The notes under the pieces are model-generated. The model searched no databases. It was not told the DNA's origin and was given only the letters and a program-made list of their open reading frames with translations. 64,000 bases of DNA from Cheilinus undulatus (lineage: Eukaryota > Chordata > Actinopteri > Labriformes > Labridae): positions 40,784,551 through 40,848,550 of the forward strand of contig NC_054872.1 in NCBI RefSeq assembly GCF_018320785.1. Reading direction: 5' to 3'. Positions 11,740 to 28,806 of the stretch are shown piece after piece (position 1 is the first letter of the stretch; every line of letters begins with the position of its first letter). The position numbers were made by a program, and so were the translations under genes.

Positions 11740-12118
11740 AGATATAGATATATAGGCCTGCTCTGTTTCCCAGCAGCTCCTCGTGTAATCAGTCTGGGAC
11801 TTATGTCGCTCATGCAGCTTGGGACTTGGCCTGCTCTCGCCTCTGAAACCCTTTAGACTCTTACTCAAGGTTCGGATCTCACTCCCAATCATTTTATTTT
11901 CGATATCTAGGCGAGTTATCAATACAGGCTTTCTATTATTTCTAACTTTCGTTCTTTGTTAGCTCATTAATGTTGAAGCAAAATAGGTTTTGTGGCTAAA
12001 ACATCACTACATGAATGGATAATGAATCAGATCAAACTGAATCATGAATTGAATTGAATTGGGACCAGGTGAATCAGAATCGATCGATTCAGGCAATCTG
12101 TGGCATTACCCAGCCCTA
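11609..12118. mobile_element. hAT-like MITE nested in the 11502-12402 element
   Basis: The ends are mirror images: TAGGACTGGGTAA on the left and TTACCCAGCCCTA on the right. They are flanked by imperfect 8-bp duplications (AACATGTC and GATGTGTC). The subterminal parts also mirror each other through GATCGATTC motifs. Its interior includes a TAGATA microsatellite. Confidence 0.6.
11709..11754. repeat. TA/TAGATA microsatellite
   Basis: A short (TA)n run followed by about six TAGATA units, inside the nested MITE. Confidence 0.9.
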
Positions 12119-12704
12119 GATGTGTCTGAGACTTGTTGATCATACGACAAACCACTGCAGGCTGTTATCCAGCAAAAAAGAGACAAAACTGCCTATTAGC
12201 ATCAGAGGGGCTCATGATTTAGACCCTGGTAGTCTTTGTTTTGTGAAATAATTTTGTTTCTGTGTGCAAAGTTAGATCATGTAAGCATCCAAAATAATGA
12301 AAAGCTGTGTTAAAAGTCCTTGCACTGTTTAACAGCACTTGAGAAACATTTTTAAAAAGAAATTTTCCAAGGGGGGCTAATCATTTTGTCCTCAACTGTA
12401 AATAGGCAATTATTTCTTTACAGGTAGTGAACAATTCATGAAGTATTCAGTTCACAATGTTGTTTTAATGAAGCTCTGTTTATTCAGTTAAATTATCTAA
12501 AAAGCCAAAGCACATTAAATCATGTGAATATGTCATTATAAAACAAGTGCTTAGTTTACTTTGCCTTCCTTTGTTTTGAAGACAAGATCTGATCCTTAGA
12601 ATTTACAGACAGATGACAACAGAATGTTACACAGACAGTAATGGTTACAGTGGAAGCACTGCGATGCAGGACAGATAGAAACAACAACTCATAAATTAAA
12701 AAAC

Positions 12705-13123
12705 AGGGATGCATGATATTGGATTTTTGGCCATATCTGATGTGCCACTATTTACAAATTAATTTTAACCTATCCCGATATCTAAATGTAGTTCAAGCCT
12801 AAATTTTCAGTCCTTTAAATACACAATTTCAAGCTTAAAGGTTGAACAAATTAACACATTTCACTCTTAAACCCACTTTAAAGTCTAAGAAATGATGACG
12901 ATTAAAGTAAAAGACTTTAGCTATGCAGGTCTGTTGGTCAAGCTTAAAAGTTTACTCATTTATTCATTAATGCAGCCAATATTTACAGCTTACATATGCA
13001 GACTTTCTTTAGCCAAAATAAGGTTGCTAATGTCAGCAGAAATGTTCATATCTGCTGATACTGATAATGGTTTTCGTATGCTAATATCTCCTGACATCAT
13101 GCCAATAATATCGTGCAACCCCC
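12705..13123. mobile_element. hAT-like MITE
   Basis: The left end AGGGATGCATGATATTGG and the right end CCAATAATATCGTGCAACCC form terminal inverted repeats of about 18 bp with a few mismatches. No transposase is present. A related right-end fragment occurs near 46830-46945. Confidence 0.6.
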
Positions 13124-13497
13124 AAAAAGAACAGTCATAAAAAAAATCTTGAAAATGTTGGAGATGCTTTTCAAGTCTGATGAATGGTGATAATATACAA
13201 AGTTACTATACAAGTGTTTTTCATATCAGTCCTAACTGACTGGATGAAATTTTAGACTAGGGATGTAATGATACAATCAACTCATCAGATACCAGTCATA
13301 CAACTAGGTTTGCATGATGATTGTACCCCGATTTTGTTTAAATGTAGGTTAAAGTAGACCTATGATCTAAAATTTGATAATTGTGTTGCAATTATTTGAC
13401 AATAAAACTGCAAAACATCATTTTTCCCTTATTTTTACAGCTCTGTGTTTTAACTTCGGATGTCCATGGAGAGCAGCCAAAAGCCAAAATCAGATTG

Positions 13498-13655
13498 GCT
13501 GGATAGCTCAGTGGTTTACGTTGCTGACTATGGTATGGGAGGTCAGGGGTTCAAAGCACAAGTGTCCAGTGTGGGCCCTTAGGCAAGGTCCTTAACGCCA
13601 GGAACCGCAGTCCCAGTTGTAAGTCGCTTTGGATAAAAGCATCTGCTAAATAAAA
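13498..13655 (+). repeat. tRNA-derived SINE with L2-type tail
   Basis: The 5' part resembles a tRNA: an A-box-like GGATAGCTCAGTGG and a B-box-like GGTTCAAAGC. The 3' part AAGTCGCTTTGGATAAAAGC followed by ATCTGCTAAATAAA is the common tail shared with teleost L2/Maui LINEs. This is a retroposed SINE, not a functional tRNA gene. Confidence 0.85.
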
Positions 13656-14212
13656 TTTTAAAATGGTAATTGTAAAGATAGTTCCCTCTACTGGTTGAAA
13701 GGGTATTGCAGTATACAATAAATATCTAAAAAAATTGAGAAATCGTATTTATTTTGTAATTGAATTACAAAGTAAGACTACACCCTAAACATATGAAGCT
13801 GGTGGCATCTATGTGTTAACTGGTCCTGTTTATAGTTCTATTCAGGCCATATCGCTGAAATCCACAACTATTTTACTCAGAACTCTCTGAGTTTTTTGTC
13901 TTATTATTGTCTATAGATGGGAGCAAATTGCCAGTAATGGTGCACAGTTTTACACACATTTTGCAGGCAAAAGGTGTATAAAGGTAGTTCAGTTAATCAA
14001 AGCTTGTAAAGACTTACTCAGCTTACTCTGATTATGTAAACTCTTTATATATAAAGCTCAGTTAATGCACCATTTGATATTAGAGCTTGATTGATGAGTA
14101 TGGGGTCATCCTTTAGAGAGCAGAAGAGGCTGCTCCTCTTCTCTTGTCATAGTGTCTGTTAGTATGACAGTTAATGACTAGTTTCATTTAGTATGCTGTG
14201 GTTTTGCTGTAT

Positions 14213-16375
14213 TTACCAAACTGTGTTTAGAATAAATAGAAGGAGTAATGAGACAGTCCAGGAGGGATTAGGAGGTGTTGAAGCTCCGTTGCACAGATGT
14301 GTATCGCAGCATTCATTGGTGAAGGTGAAGTTGAGCCCCATGGTGTATTTTTCACCCGTGACTCCACACATTGAGGGCAGGATGCAGCTCTTCTCATTTA
14401 ACACCACACGGAAATCTCCTGAAAAAAAAAAAAGAGCTTCATTAAAACATAAACGACAAACTCTGCCCCCTCTGTGCTGAGAACCACCTCTTTCTCAGTT
14501 CTTTTTCTCAGTTTTGATTCATTTGAATTTGTTCAGTGACGCTCACCTTTCACGCCCACAGCTCGGCTGGACAGACAGACCTGCTCAGGGGGGCACATGA
14601 GGGGGAATTGGATGCAGTCCAGAGGAGAGGCGGTGGGGAACACACAGGTGTAACAGAAGAGGGGAACTGAATGATAGACACACACGAAGGTGATATAAAA
14701 GAAAACCTTAGAAGTATTTTGTCTCTTTAATCTTGTGTAACAAAACATTTTAATATACAAATAGACATAGTTATAGGCATAACAATTCTTACAAAATAAA
14801 TGATGACATTTTTATTCTCATTTAAATGTATTCAACCAGGAAAACCTCACTGAGATTTAAAATCTCATTTACAAGAGTGTCCTGGCCAAGATAGGCAGCA
14901 GCACAATTACAGCATTACAGACATGACACATTAAACATAAAAAACACTACAAACATGGATCAACCAACTCTTGTGTCACAGAGCAGAAAGTCATCACTCA
15001 AAACATTTACAACCTTACTCCAATGCCTTCAGTCTACTTTCACAACAATTTAAAGAGACCAATTCCCCAAGATATAAATCTTCACGCAGAAGATTTCAGG
15101 CTGCAGGAGCAGAATATCCGAAACCCCTTTTACCCATCTCAAGATAGACTTCAGGCACAGATAGCAAAAGTAAATTTTGTGACTGAGTCACAGAGTGAAG
15201 ACTGTAACTTTAAGAACTTTTTACATCAGTAAAATCACATTAGTATGATGGAAGCAGATTAAGTGATCTGACAAAATGAACACTAAAGTTTAGACATTTT
15301 TCAAATATATGAAAGAACTGAAATATCACAATGACATAATTATTCAGACCCTTGGAAACAAAATTTGAAATATAGCTCAGGTTCCTCACATTTGACTTGG
15401 TCATTGCTGAGATGTTTCTACACCTTGATTGGGGTCCACCTGTGCTAAATTAAATTGATTGGACATGATTTTAAAGGCACTTACCTCTCTACAGAAGCCC
15501 TTACAGCTGACAATGCATATCAGAGCAAAAAGCAAGTCAGGAGGTTAAAGAAATTGCCTGCAGAGCTTAGAAATAGGATTGTTGCAAGGCATTGATCTGG
15601 GAAAGGCTACAAAAAACCTGCTGCACTGCAGGTTCCCTAGAGCACAGTGGCCGATAGGTACAACCAGGACTCTTTAAGTGCTGGTCATCTGGCCAAACTG
15701 AGCGATTGAGGTTGAAGGTTCTTAGTAGGAGAGGTGACCAAGAACTCGATGGTCACTCTAAGTAAGTTACAGAGATCCTGTGTGGAGATGGGACAAAGGT
15801 CCAGAGGGACAACCATCACTGCAGCCCTCCACTGATCTGGGCTTTTGGCAGAGTGGCCAGACTGTAGCCTGTCCTCAGTGTAGCCCATTTAGAGTTTGCA
15901 GAGAACTCCACATGTGAGCCAAGCGGGCTTTAGAGTGGAATGTGAATGGTGAATAACTGTACTTACAATATATACATGTTAAAGCCATAGTGAATTGATT
16001 AAAGAAAATAACAGAAATCTTTATTGTGAATACAAAGTGTATATAAGCTGAAGCTGGAACAGTTTGATGAGTGATATGTATTTATTTTGATAAATAATAG
16101 TTAATAAGTTGTTCATCTATTTTCCATAAGACATCTGTGAATGCAGCTCTGACTGCCGTTTTTAACATTTTCCAAAAAGAGAAAAATAGACTCGAAGGTT
16201 AATAAGTTGATCAGTAATGTACACCCAACTACTGACTATTGCTTAAAGAAGTAGAAATTAAAAACATTTCTGTTGGTGTTAGTCTAAAGCATTCTCATAC
16301 ACACGTGTGTTTTGCTGACTTACCCACAGCTGGAGGTAAACAAAGGAGAAGCAGAGGACAAACCAGCTTCCACAT
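14213..16375 (-). CDS. Ly6/uPAR three-finger GPI-anchored protein (SPACA4/Bouncer-like)
   Basis: This is a small secreted or GPI-anchored cell-surface protein of the Ly6/uPAR family. Three exons on the minus strand (16375-16324, 14666-14547, 14418-14213) join in phase to give about 126 aa. Exon 1 encodes the signal peptide MWKLVCPLLLLCLPPAV. The mature part begins VPLFCYTCVFP and contains ten cysteines in the three-finger spacing, ending with the family hallmark ECCDTHLCN. A short spacer and the hydrophobic tail SWTVSLLLLFILNTVW follow, as expected for GPI attachment. The C-x5-C-G segment and the CC....LCN ending resemble human SPACA4 and fish Bouncer (gamete-surface proteins), but many Ly6 proteins look alike, so the assignment is tentative. 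It lies between the zp3-like and tektin-like genes, on the same strand. Confidence 0.85.
14820..15240. repeat. Teleost interspersed repeat in Ly6-like intron 1
   Basis: The stretch with TTCAACCAGGAAAACCTCAC and GTCCTGGCCAAGATAGGCAG matches a very common percomorph interspersed repeat that I recognise by its sequence but cannot name with certainty. A short related piece lies at about 30035-30075. Confidence 0.5.
15300..15895 (+). mobile_element. Tc1-like transposon, 5' fragment
   Basis: The segment begins near AACTGAAATATCACAATGAC and ATTATTCAGACCC, and continues into transposase coding sequence readable on the plus strand as RRLKELPAELRNRIVAR then GKGYKK. The opposite strand reads like the reverse of the same family through GTTACAGAGATCCTGTGTGG. 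The 3' half is missing and there are internal deletions. It lies in intron 1 of the Ly6-like gene. Confidence 0.8.
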
Positions 16376-16399
16376 TATGGACAGTTTGAGTCTCACAGG

Positions 16400-17630
16400 G
16401 AGAAAATATTTTCTCTGCTCAGTTTTTTAGCTCTTCTCTTTTTTATCTTTGAAGACAAAATGAGTCCGTCTTCAATATGAAAACATGAAATCTGTTTAAG
16501 TCTCTCTCATCATATCTTACCAACCAACTCTGTCCGGCTTCCTCTGCTCTGTTCAGAGATGCTTGAGTAAATCTCTGCTTCCTCCCTTAGATTCTGTAAA
16601 TTAAGTCCAAGAATCTCCACACCCCCCTACTTATGATTCAATTAGTTTGGCAGCTTCCCAGTGACAGCCGTGATTTTGCAGAGCTGCCTGGGCTCACTGT
16701 TCTGCAGAGAATAGACCCATTCAGATTTAACAGAATGAATGAGGCTTTGTGTGAAAAACTGTACTTTAGTATCATTAAATCTGTGTTAAAAGGCTCAATT
16801 TGAGCAGCCTTTGATCATTTTTCTTAAGAATGAAAAGTTTTCTATGTTAAACACTTCAGGTTTATCAAATTTTGCCTTGTGTCCTAATGAAAGACGTTGA
16901 GTTTGCTGGGAGGGCTGTCAAGTGACCTGCAGTCTCATGACTACAAATCTAAGTAGGAGCTAGAAATGGGTTTTTTTACTCCTTAGAGGGGATTCACCTA
17001 AGTCTCATAAGCTGCTTTACTTCAGAAAGAGGCAAATCGTAAGACAGTAAAGTAAAATGAATGTTTATGATTGAGCTTATACTGTCACATAGTTTCATCA
17101 ATATTCTAGGATAAGGTAACTGCATTAGGCACTCTATTTTTTAACTGATATTTATCAGCAATAGAAAAGCATTCATCCTGAGCATGGTCACGTGTTACAA
17201 TAGCAAAGATAACCAAACTAGACTGGATTAAAGAGTCAAAGAAAATTAATCTTAGTTTATTGTTTATTAAGATACCGTCAGTCACATAGAAATACAGACC
17301 ATTAGGTTTCTTGATTGTTGTTTTTGCATAACACCTTTTCATCAAGGCTTTGTCTTTTATTTTCAGTGTTGTCCTCCAAGCAGGAAAAGAGAAAAATCTG
17401 CCTCTTTGTGTGCAGAAACTAATTCAGAGTCAAAAGTAAATGGGCACACAAAAATTAAAATTAAATGTGGTGGTTGACCACAAGAAAACTAATGTTATCC
17501 ATGGCTGACGTGGGTCAGACTGTGAACACTTTGGTCAGGACTCTGAAAACATTATCACTTTAACCCCGTGACGGCCCTGCATGTTCATATATTAACATAA
17601 CATTTTGGCCTAGGTACAAGACAGTATTAC
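16400..17630. other. Intergenic, no gene seen
   Basis: Upstream region of the Ly6-like gene. I see no coding exon, RNA gene or recognisable transposon. The Ly6-like promoter should lie in the first few hundred bases. Confidence 0.4.
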
Positions 17631-17634
17631 AATC

Positions 17635-18115
17635 TGCTATTAGAATTTTTGGGATAATTGTCCAGAATTTCCACAGAAATTTAAGTAATTTCTCTAAAAT
17701 GTCTGTGAAATTAGTTTTTAATTTTCAGGAATTTTATGAATGTTTTTGGGGAAATCTTTGCATCTTTTGAATTATTGATTTTAAATTTTGGAGGGATTTT
17801 CTCTTAAGATTATCAGGTACTTTCATAGGAATTTGGAGGCTTTATCTGTAAATATTTAGGAATCTGATTTGGATTTTTGGGGGATATCCTTTGACATTTT
17901 CAAAATTTTTCATAGAAATTTTAGGGAATTCGGATGTTTGGAGAGAGAAATTTTGCATGGAATTTTGGTTGAATTTATTTGTAAATTCTTGCGAAATTGT
18001 TTAGAAATTTGGGGTAGAATATGATGTAAAATCTGAGAATTTTCATTAAATTTGGGGGAAAAAGTTTGACTGGAATTTTTGGGAAATCTGTTTGGTTTTT
18101 TTTTGGGGGGGGGGT
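17635..18115. repeat. Degenerate minisatellite rich in GGAATTTTGGG
   Basis: About 480 bp made of loosely repeated units around GGAATTTTTGGGAAAT and AGAAATTTNGGG, one every 30-45 bp. The strand is strongly asymmetric: T and G are common and C is rare. It ends in a poly-T/poly-G run at about 18097-18115. Confidence 0.6.
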
Positions 18116-18610
18116 TAAAATGTTTAAGATTATAAATGTTTCACAGTATCTCAAAAATATGGGTTGGTTTTGGGAGATTATTTTATGGTTTAGAAATCTC
18201 TAATAATTTCAATGGAAATTCTACCATTCAAGTTATAATATCATTTTGTGTTGTGCAGTGTTGTAAGCCTGTTGTCCTCATATGTAGACATTTTTTGAGA
18301 AAACTCCTTCCTGTTCAAAGACAAGGCTCAGGTTTTATACTTACCAGGTCCCACTTATTGCAAATGAGTGAGGGAAACTAAGAATGTATTACAAACAAAA
18401 GCTTGGGTCTCAGGAGGTTGAAGAGTGCTCAGAACCAGGGGTTATCATCTGGTGGGTCAGGACCAAAAAGTGGGTTGCAGAGTTGCTTTAAGTTGGAAAT
18501 TTGCCATGAGAACATGTAAAATTTGGTTGTTTTCTCAAGATCTTGTGTATGATATTAATTAACACATTATATATGCCTATATATTATATAGGTTTGAATG
18601 TCTTAATATC

Positions 18611-20128
18611 CAACCCTGTTTCCTAAAAACTGTGTAAATTGTATGCAATGATTTGTAAATCTCATACACCCATAATTTATTGACAGTAGAACATGAACAA
18701 CGTATCAGATGTTGAAACTGAGATATTTTACCATTTCATGAAAAATATTTGCTCATTTTGAATTTGATGGTAGCAGCGTATTTCAAAAACGTATGTCAAA
18801 ACAGCTTTAGGGGCATTTTGAAACTAATAAGAGGTTAAGTGGCAGCCGGTGAGTAACATGACTGGGAGTAAGAAGAGCATTTTAGTGGAGCAGAGTCTCT
18901 CAGAAGCAAAGATGAGCAGGGGTTCACCAACATGTGAAAACTGCATCTAAAAATTGTGGAACAATTTTAAAAAAGCATTCCTCAACATAAAAATGCAAAG
19001 AATCCCACCATCTACAGTCCATAATCTCATCAAAAGTTCCAGAGAAATTGGAGGGATCTCTGTGTGCAAGGGACAAGGCTGAAGGTCAATATCGCATGCT
19101 TATGATCTTGGCCCTTGGGCGGCACTGCATTAAAAACAGGTATGATTCTGTACTGGAAATCCCTGCATGGGCTCGGGACTACTTCCAGAGGTCATTGTCT
19201 GTCAACACAGTTTGGCATGCCATCAACAAATGCAAGTTAAAGCTGTATCATGCAAAGAAGAAGACATATGTCAACACAATCCAGAAATCCTGCTGTCTTC
19301 TCTGGGCCAAAGCTCCTGTAAAATGGACTGAGGCAAAATGGAAAACTGTTCTATAGGCAAATGAATCAAAATGTGAAATTCTTTTTGGAAACCACAGATG
19401 CTGTGATCTGCTGACTTAAGAAGGGAGGGACCATCTAGCTTCTTATCAGTGCACAGTTCAAATGTCTGCATCTCTGATGGTATGAGGTTACATTAGTGCC
19501 TATGGCGTGGGCCGGTTACACATCTGGAAAGGCACTATCAATGCTGAAAATTATGTTGACATTTTAGAGCAACATATACTCCCATCAAGACAACCTTTCT
19601 TTCAGGGAAGGCCTTACATATTTCAGCAAGACAACACTAAACCACATACTGCATCCATCACGACAGCATGGCCTCACAGTAGAAGAGTCTGGGTGCTGAA
19701 CTGGTCTGCCTGCTGGTCTTGACCCTCTGATCAACAGAAAACATTTGGTGCATCATAAAGCAAAAAAAACGGCAAAGAAAACCCAGGACTGTTGAGCGAC
19801 TACAATCGTGCATCAGACAAGAATGGGACAAAATTCCTTTCCCAGAAGTCCAGTAACTGATCTTCTCACTTCTCAGGCGTTTACAGACTGTTGTTGAAGG
19901 AAGAGGGGATGCTACACAATGGTAAACATGGCCCTATCCCTACTTTTTTGAGATGTATTGCTGCCATCAATTTAAAATAAGCTAAACAGTTAAATGTCCC
20001 AGTTTCAACATCTGTTTTTTATGTTCTATTCTGAATAAAATATGGGTTTTATGAGATTTGTAGATCATTGTATTCTGTTTCTGTTTACATTTCACACAGT
20101 GCTCCATCTTTTTAGGGAACTGGGGTTG
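18611..20128 (+). mobile_element. Tc1-like transposon with long inverted repeats, nearly full length
   Basis: The left end CAACCCTGTTTCCTAAAAAC mirrors the right end TTTTTAGGGAACTGGGGTTG. Both ends continue inward through GCAATGATTTGTAAATCTCA and its mirror TGAGATTTGTAGATCATTGT. The plus strand carries a transposase with several breaks: EGQYRMLMILALGRHCIKNR, YVNTIQKSCCLLWAKAPVKW, HIWKGTINAENYVDILEQH and the DDE core IFQQDNTKPHTAS. The C-terminal end is recognisable as VVEGRGDATQW (about 19890-19921). It is inactive as it stands and ends about 95 bp past the tektin-like stop codon. Confidence 0.9.
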
Positions 20129-20221
20129 TATTATATGGGAGTATAAAGGGCTGAATTCATGGAGCTAAAATGTAAATTATCATTGCACCAATGAATTTGA
20201 ACATGGCTGCTCTATTTAGCT

Positions 20222-25593
<5,372 letters not shown>

Positions 25594-26146
25594 TCCTTCA
25601 CAGCCTCTTCCCCTATTTTTTTTTAAGTGTTACCAATAAAAAACAAAACTCAGCTTTGATAATTCCTTGAGTTATCCAGGGTTCGCCTTACTTTGTGTGA
25701 ACTGTTGAGATAGAAGCTCCATAGCAACAGTTCTTGAAGTAACAAGAAACTCAAAGCCGTTCAGTGATTGGGTGGTGATCAGGAGGAGAGGCACTGACAT
25801 TCAACACTGCTCTCTGCCCCCCACCCTCCCCGCTTCAGGGGGTATCAGAACCATTTTTGTGGGGGAAAAAAAACTACCAGACACGTCATGTTAGCATGAC
25901 TTTGGGTTTAGCATGAAACCTTTATCAGCTCAGAGAGCGTCGCGGAAATGTCATAAAGTCGCAAAATTTCTACGACTCCCAGGGTGATTTTCGACGAGAA
26001 ACGTAGTGTCTCCTACGTTCGCCTCATATGCGAACAGTATAAAATGTATTCGTCTTACATATTGCTAATTTTATGTACACAAACTACCGCTGGCTCCATC
26101 TGAATGACAACGAAAGAGGCTTACAAATGCATCTATAAATATTAGA

Positions 26147-27580
26147 ATATCACGTAAACGTTCATTTTCTCTGATTCACGTCAAAAAGTTAAACTTTTAT
26201 AAATCCTTGATTCATCTCATACAAAGTGAAACATTTCAAGACTTTTGTTTTAATCTTGATGGTTATGGCTTACAGCTCACAAAATCCACTATCTCAAAAT
26301 ATTAGAATATTGCAGAAAAGTCAGATTTGCAAAGGTTTCCTGGGCCTTCATCTCTCACTCAGTTTCAGTACACACAGCCACAATCATGAGGAAGACTGCT
26401 GACTTGGCAAATGTCCAGAAGGAGGTTAACCACTGAAGGTCACTGCTGAAGGGGCAGGCTGTTCTCAGAGGCCGTATCAAAGCAGATTCATGGAAAGTTG
26501 ACTGGAAAAGTGTGGTAAGAAAAAGCACACAAGCAACAGGGATGAGCTCGGCCTCCAGAGGATTGTTAAACAAAGCAGATTCAAGAACTTCAAGGGGCTT
26601 CACAAGAAGTGGATTGAGGCTAGAGTCGATGGATTAAGAGCCACAACCCTAGGACAGGTCCAGGAAATGGAATACAAGTGCCATGTTTCTAGTGTTGACC
26701 TAACCCTGGACCACAGACAACATCATAAACTTCTCAACTGGACTAAGGAGAAAAAGATCTAGACCGTTGAATTGGTCCAAAGTCCTGTTTTTAGATGAAC
26801 ATTATTTTGAAATTTTATTTGGAAAACAGTCTAGAGTCTAGAGGAAGATCTGAGAGGCATAGAATCCAAGGTGCTTGAAGTCCAGTGTTTTCAGTTTCCA
26901 TAGTCAGTGATGGTTTGGGGTGCCATGCCATGTGCTGCTGTTGGTCCTCTGTGCTTTATCAAGTCCAGAGCCAATGCTATCTGCCATCTGAACTGTATCT
27001 GAGCTGTCAGACAGCTTTATGGAGATACTGATTTCCTTGCAGGACTTGGCACCTACCCACAGTGAAGCCAAAACTACCAAAGACTGTTTTGCTGACCGTG
27101 ATATAACTGTGTTTACTTGGCCAGCCAACTGGTCTGACCTGAACTCCAAAGAACATCTTTGGGGATGTTTCAAGGGGAATATGAGACATCGGCATTAAAC
27201 AAAACAGATGAGTTGAAGGCTTCTATCAGAGCAACCTGGGCTTCATAACACTCCAGCAGCGCAATGGACTGATTGTCTCCATACCACATTATATAGATGC
27301 AGTGATTTGTGTAAAAGAAGCTCCAACCAATTACTGAGTGTATAAATGAGCAGAATTTTCCAGAAGGTAAATATTTCTGTATTATAAATCCTCTTTTTTG
27401 ACTGATGTTTTCTGATATTCTAATTTTTTGAGATAGTGGATTTTTTTGTGAGCTGTAATCATCAGGATTAAAACGAGAAAGTCTTAAAATATTTCACTTT
27501 GTACAAGATATATATAAAATATATTAAAGTTTCACTTTTTGAATAAAATCAAAGGAATTCAATGAACTTATACATGATAT
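26147..27580 (+). mobile_element. Tc1-like DNA transposon, copy B, decayed
   Basis: Inverted repeats of about 200 bp bound the element, with the core CCACTATCTCAAAATATTAG near 26288 and its mirror near 27415-27442. The outer parts contain mirrored TCTTGAAATGTTTCACTTTG motifs. The plus strand carries transposase pieces: TLDHRQHHKLLNWTKEKK (about 26703-26757), SVMVWGAMPCAAVGPL (about 26905-26950) and YGDTDFLAGLGTYPQ (27019-27063). Multiple stops are present. Same family as copy A at 108-1405, in inverse orientation. Confidence 0.85.
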
Positions 27581-27677
27581 ATGTATATACATACATATAT
27601 ATATATAGATATATATGTGTATATATATATACATACATATATATATACACATATATATATATTTTTTTTACATATAC

Positions 27678-27710
<33 letters not shown>

Positions 27711-27718
27711 TTTTTTTT
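27578..27718. repeat. AT/ATAC microsatellite and poly-T
   Basis: Alternating ATAT and ACAT units run over about 115 bp and are followed by a poly-T run of about 27 bases. The tract abuts the right end of Tc1-like copy B. Confidence 0.95.
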
Positions 27719-27719
27719 A

Positions 27720-28800
27720 GATGCAACTGCACATGGATGGATGGTAGAAACATTTGCCCTCCACGAATGGTCAAATCTGCAAAACTGTGGCCATCATATT
27801 GTTAACCTACAGGATTGATTAATTTCTTGGGTAGCCTCTGCTTTAAATTGTATATTACTGACATGATGTTCAAGTAAAAAAACTTTGAAGTAGGACATTA
27901 ACAATAAGCATACCAAGCAATATTTCCTCCCTCAAATATGTACTGTAATTCTATAAGGCAGGACCTTATGGTATGAATTGTGCTTTATAAAAAATGTTCA
28001 TAGACACATACTTTAGAGTGTTTAATTCTCTTGAAATAAAAGAAAGACAATAACTCTGGGATTAACTCCCTGCTAACAAAATGAGGCATGTCAACACTGA
28101 AGACCAGTGAGAATAGCTCCAAAATAAAATGAAAAATTCGACTTTTATAAAAGAAAAGTAGTTAAAACATTAATTTGGTCCATGGAATTCCACTTTTTGA
28201 GTGCTAAACTAGCAAAGTAAACAAGAAATGGCAGATCCCTTCAGACTTAAGTTTGAAGTAAAAATGTGAAGACAAACACCACTGCAAGAAGCGTCACCGA
28301 ACTGAAAACAGCATGTTCTGATGGGACACAAGCTCATACCCACTCTTGTCCTATAGGACTAAATGAATGTTTCTTAGTTTGACTAACGATCCACATTCAG
28401 AAATGTCAACACCCACTGTATGAAATGAAATCTAATCAATGCCTAACCATTCGAACCCTTACATTCAAAATTAAGTACATACAGTAATGTGGTGATTTCT
28501 AAATCAAGTATTGATCAACAGCTACAAAATGAAACAACCAGGTCATGTCTGAGTCTTTAAACCTGAAATAAATGAGACTCTTCACTGAGTTTAGTAACAA
28601 CAGAAGAAAACTAAACTTATCTTTGGCCCACAGCAGAAAGAACAAAGCAGGTCTGAAAATCAAACCTCGAAAAAGGCAAATATAAATAGTCTTTATGTAC
28701 ACTATGATAAATATTCTGAAGAGCCCAAAGGTAGTGCAGAAAGTGCAAAAGAAATCCTCCATTTCTGTGTAGTTAGTTTGCATCTTGTCAGGCCAGCAGT
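27720..28800. other. Intergenic region and 3' UTR of the myomegalin-like gene
   Basis: Non-coding AT-rich sequence. The part next to 28807 is expected to be the 3' UTR of the myomegalin-like gene. No canonical AATAAA on the minus strand was found close to the stop codon. Confidence 0.4.
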
Positions 28801-28806
28801 CCTCCA

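Larger units (their letters stand above)
11502..12402. mobile_element. Tc1-like non-autonomous element with a nested insertion
   Basis: The left end reads GAGTTCAAAATTATTAGCCC and the right end mirrors it as GGGGGGCTAATCATTTTGTC followed by CTCAACTGTA, the pattern of a teleost Tc1-like family whose ends read CAGTTGAGGACAAAAT. No transposase can be read. The interior is interrupted by a second element at about 11609-12118. Confidence 0.65.

Noticed and set aside
13498-13570. Possible tRNA gene
   Set aside because: A- and B-box-like motifs are degenerate and continue into an L2-type tail, so it is a SINE head.
27568-27818. ORFs rich in Tyr/Ile/His over 27.57-27.82 kb
   Set aside because: Translation of an AT/ATAC microsatellite and poly-T.
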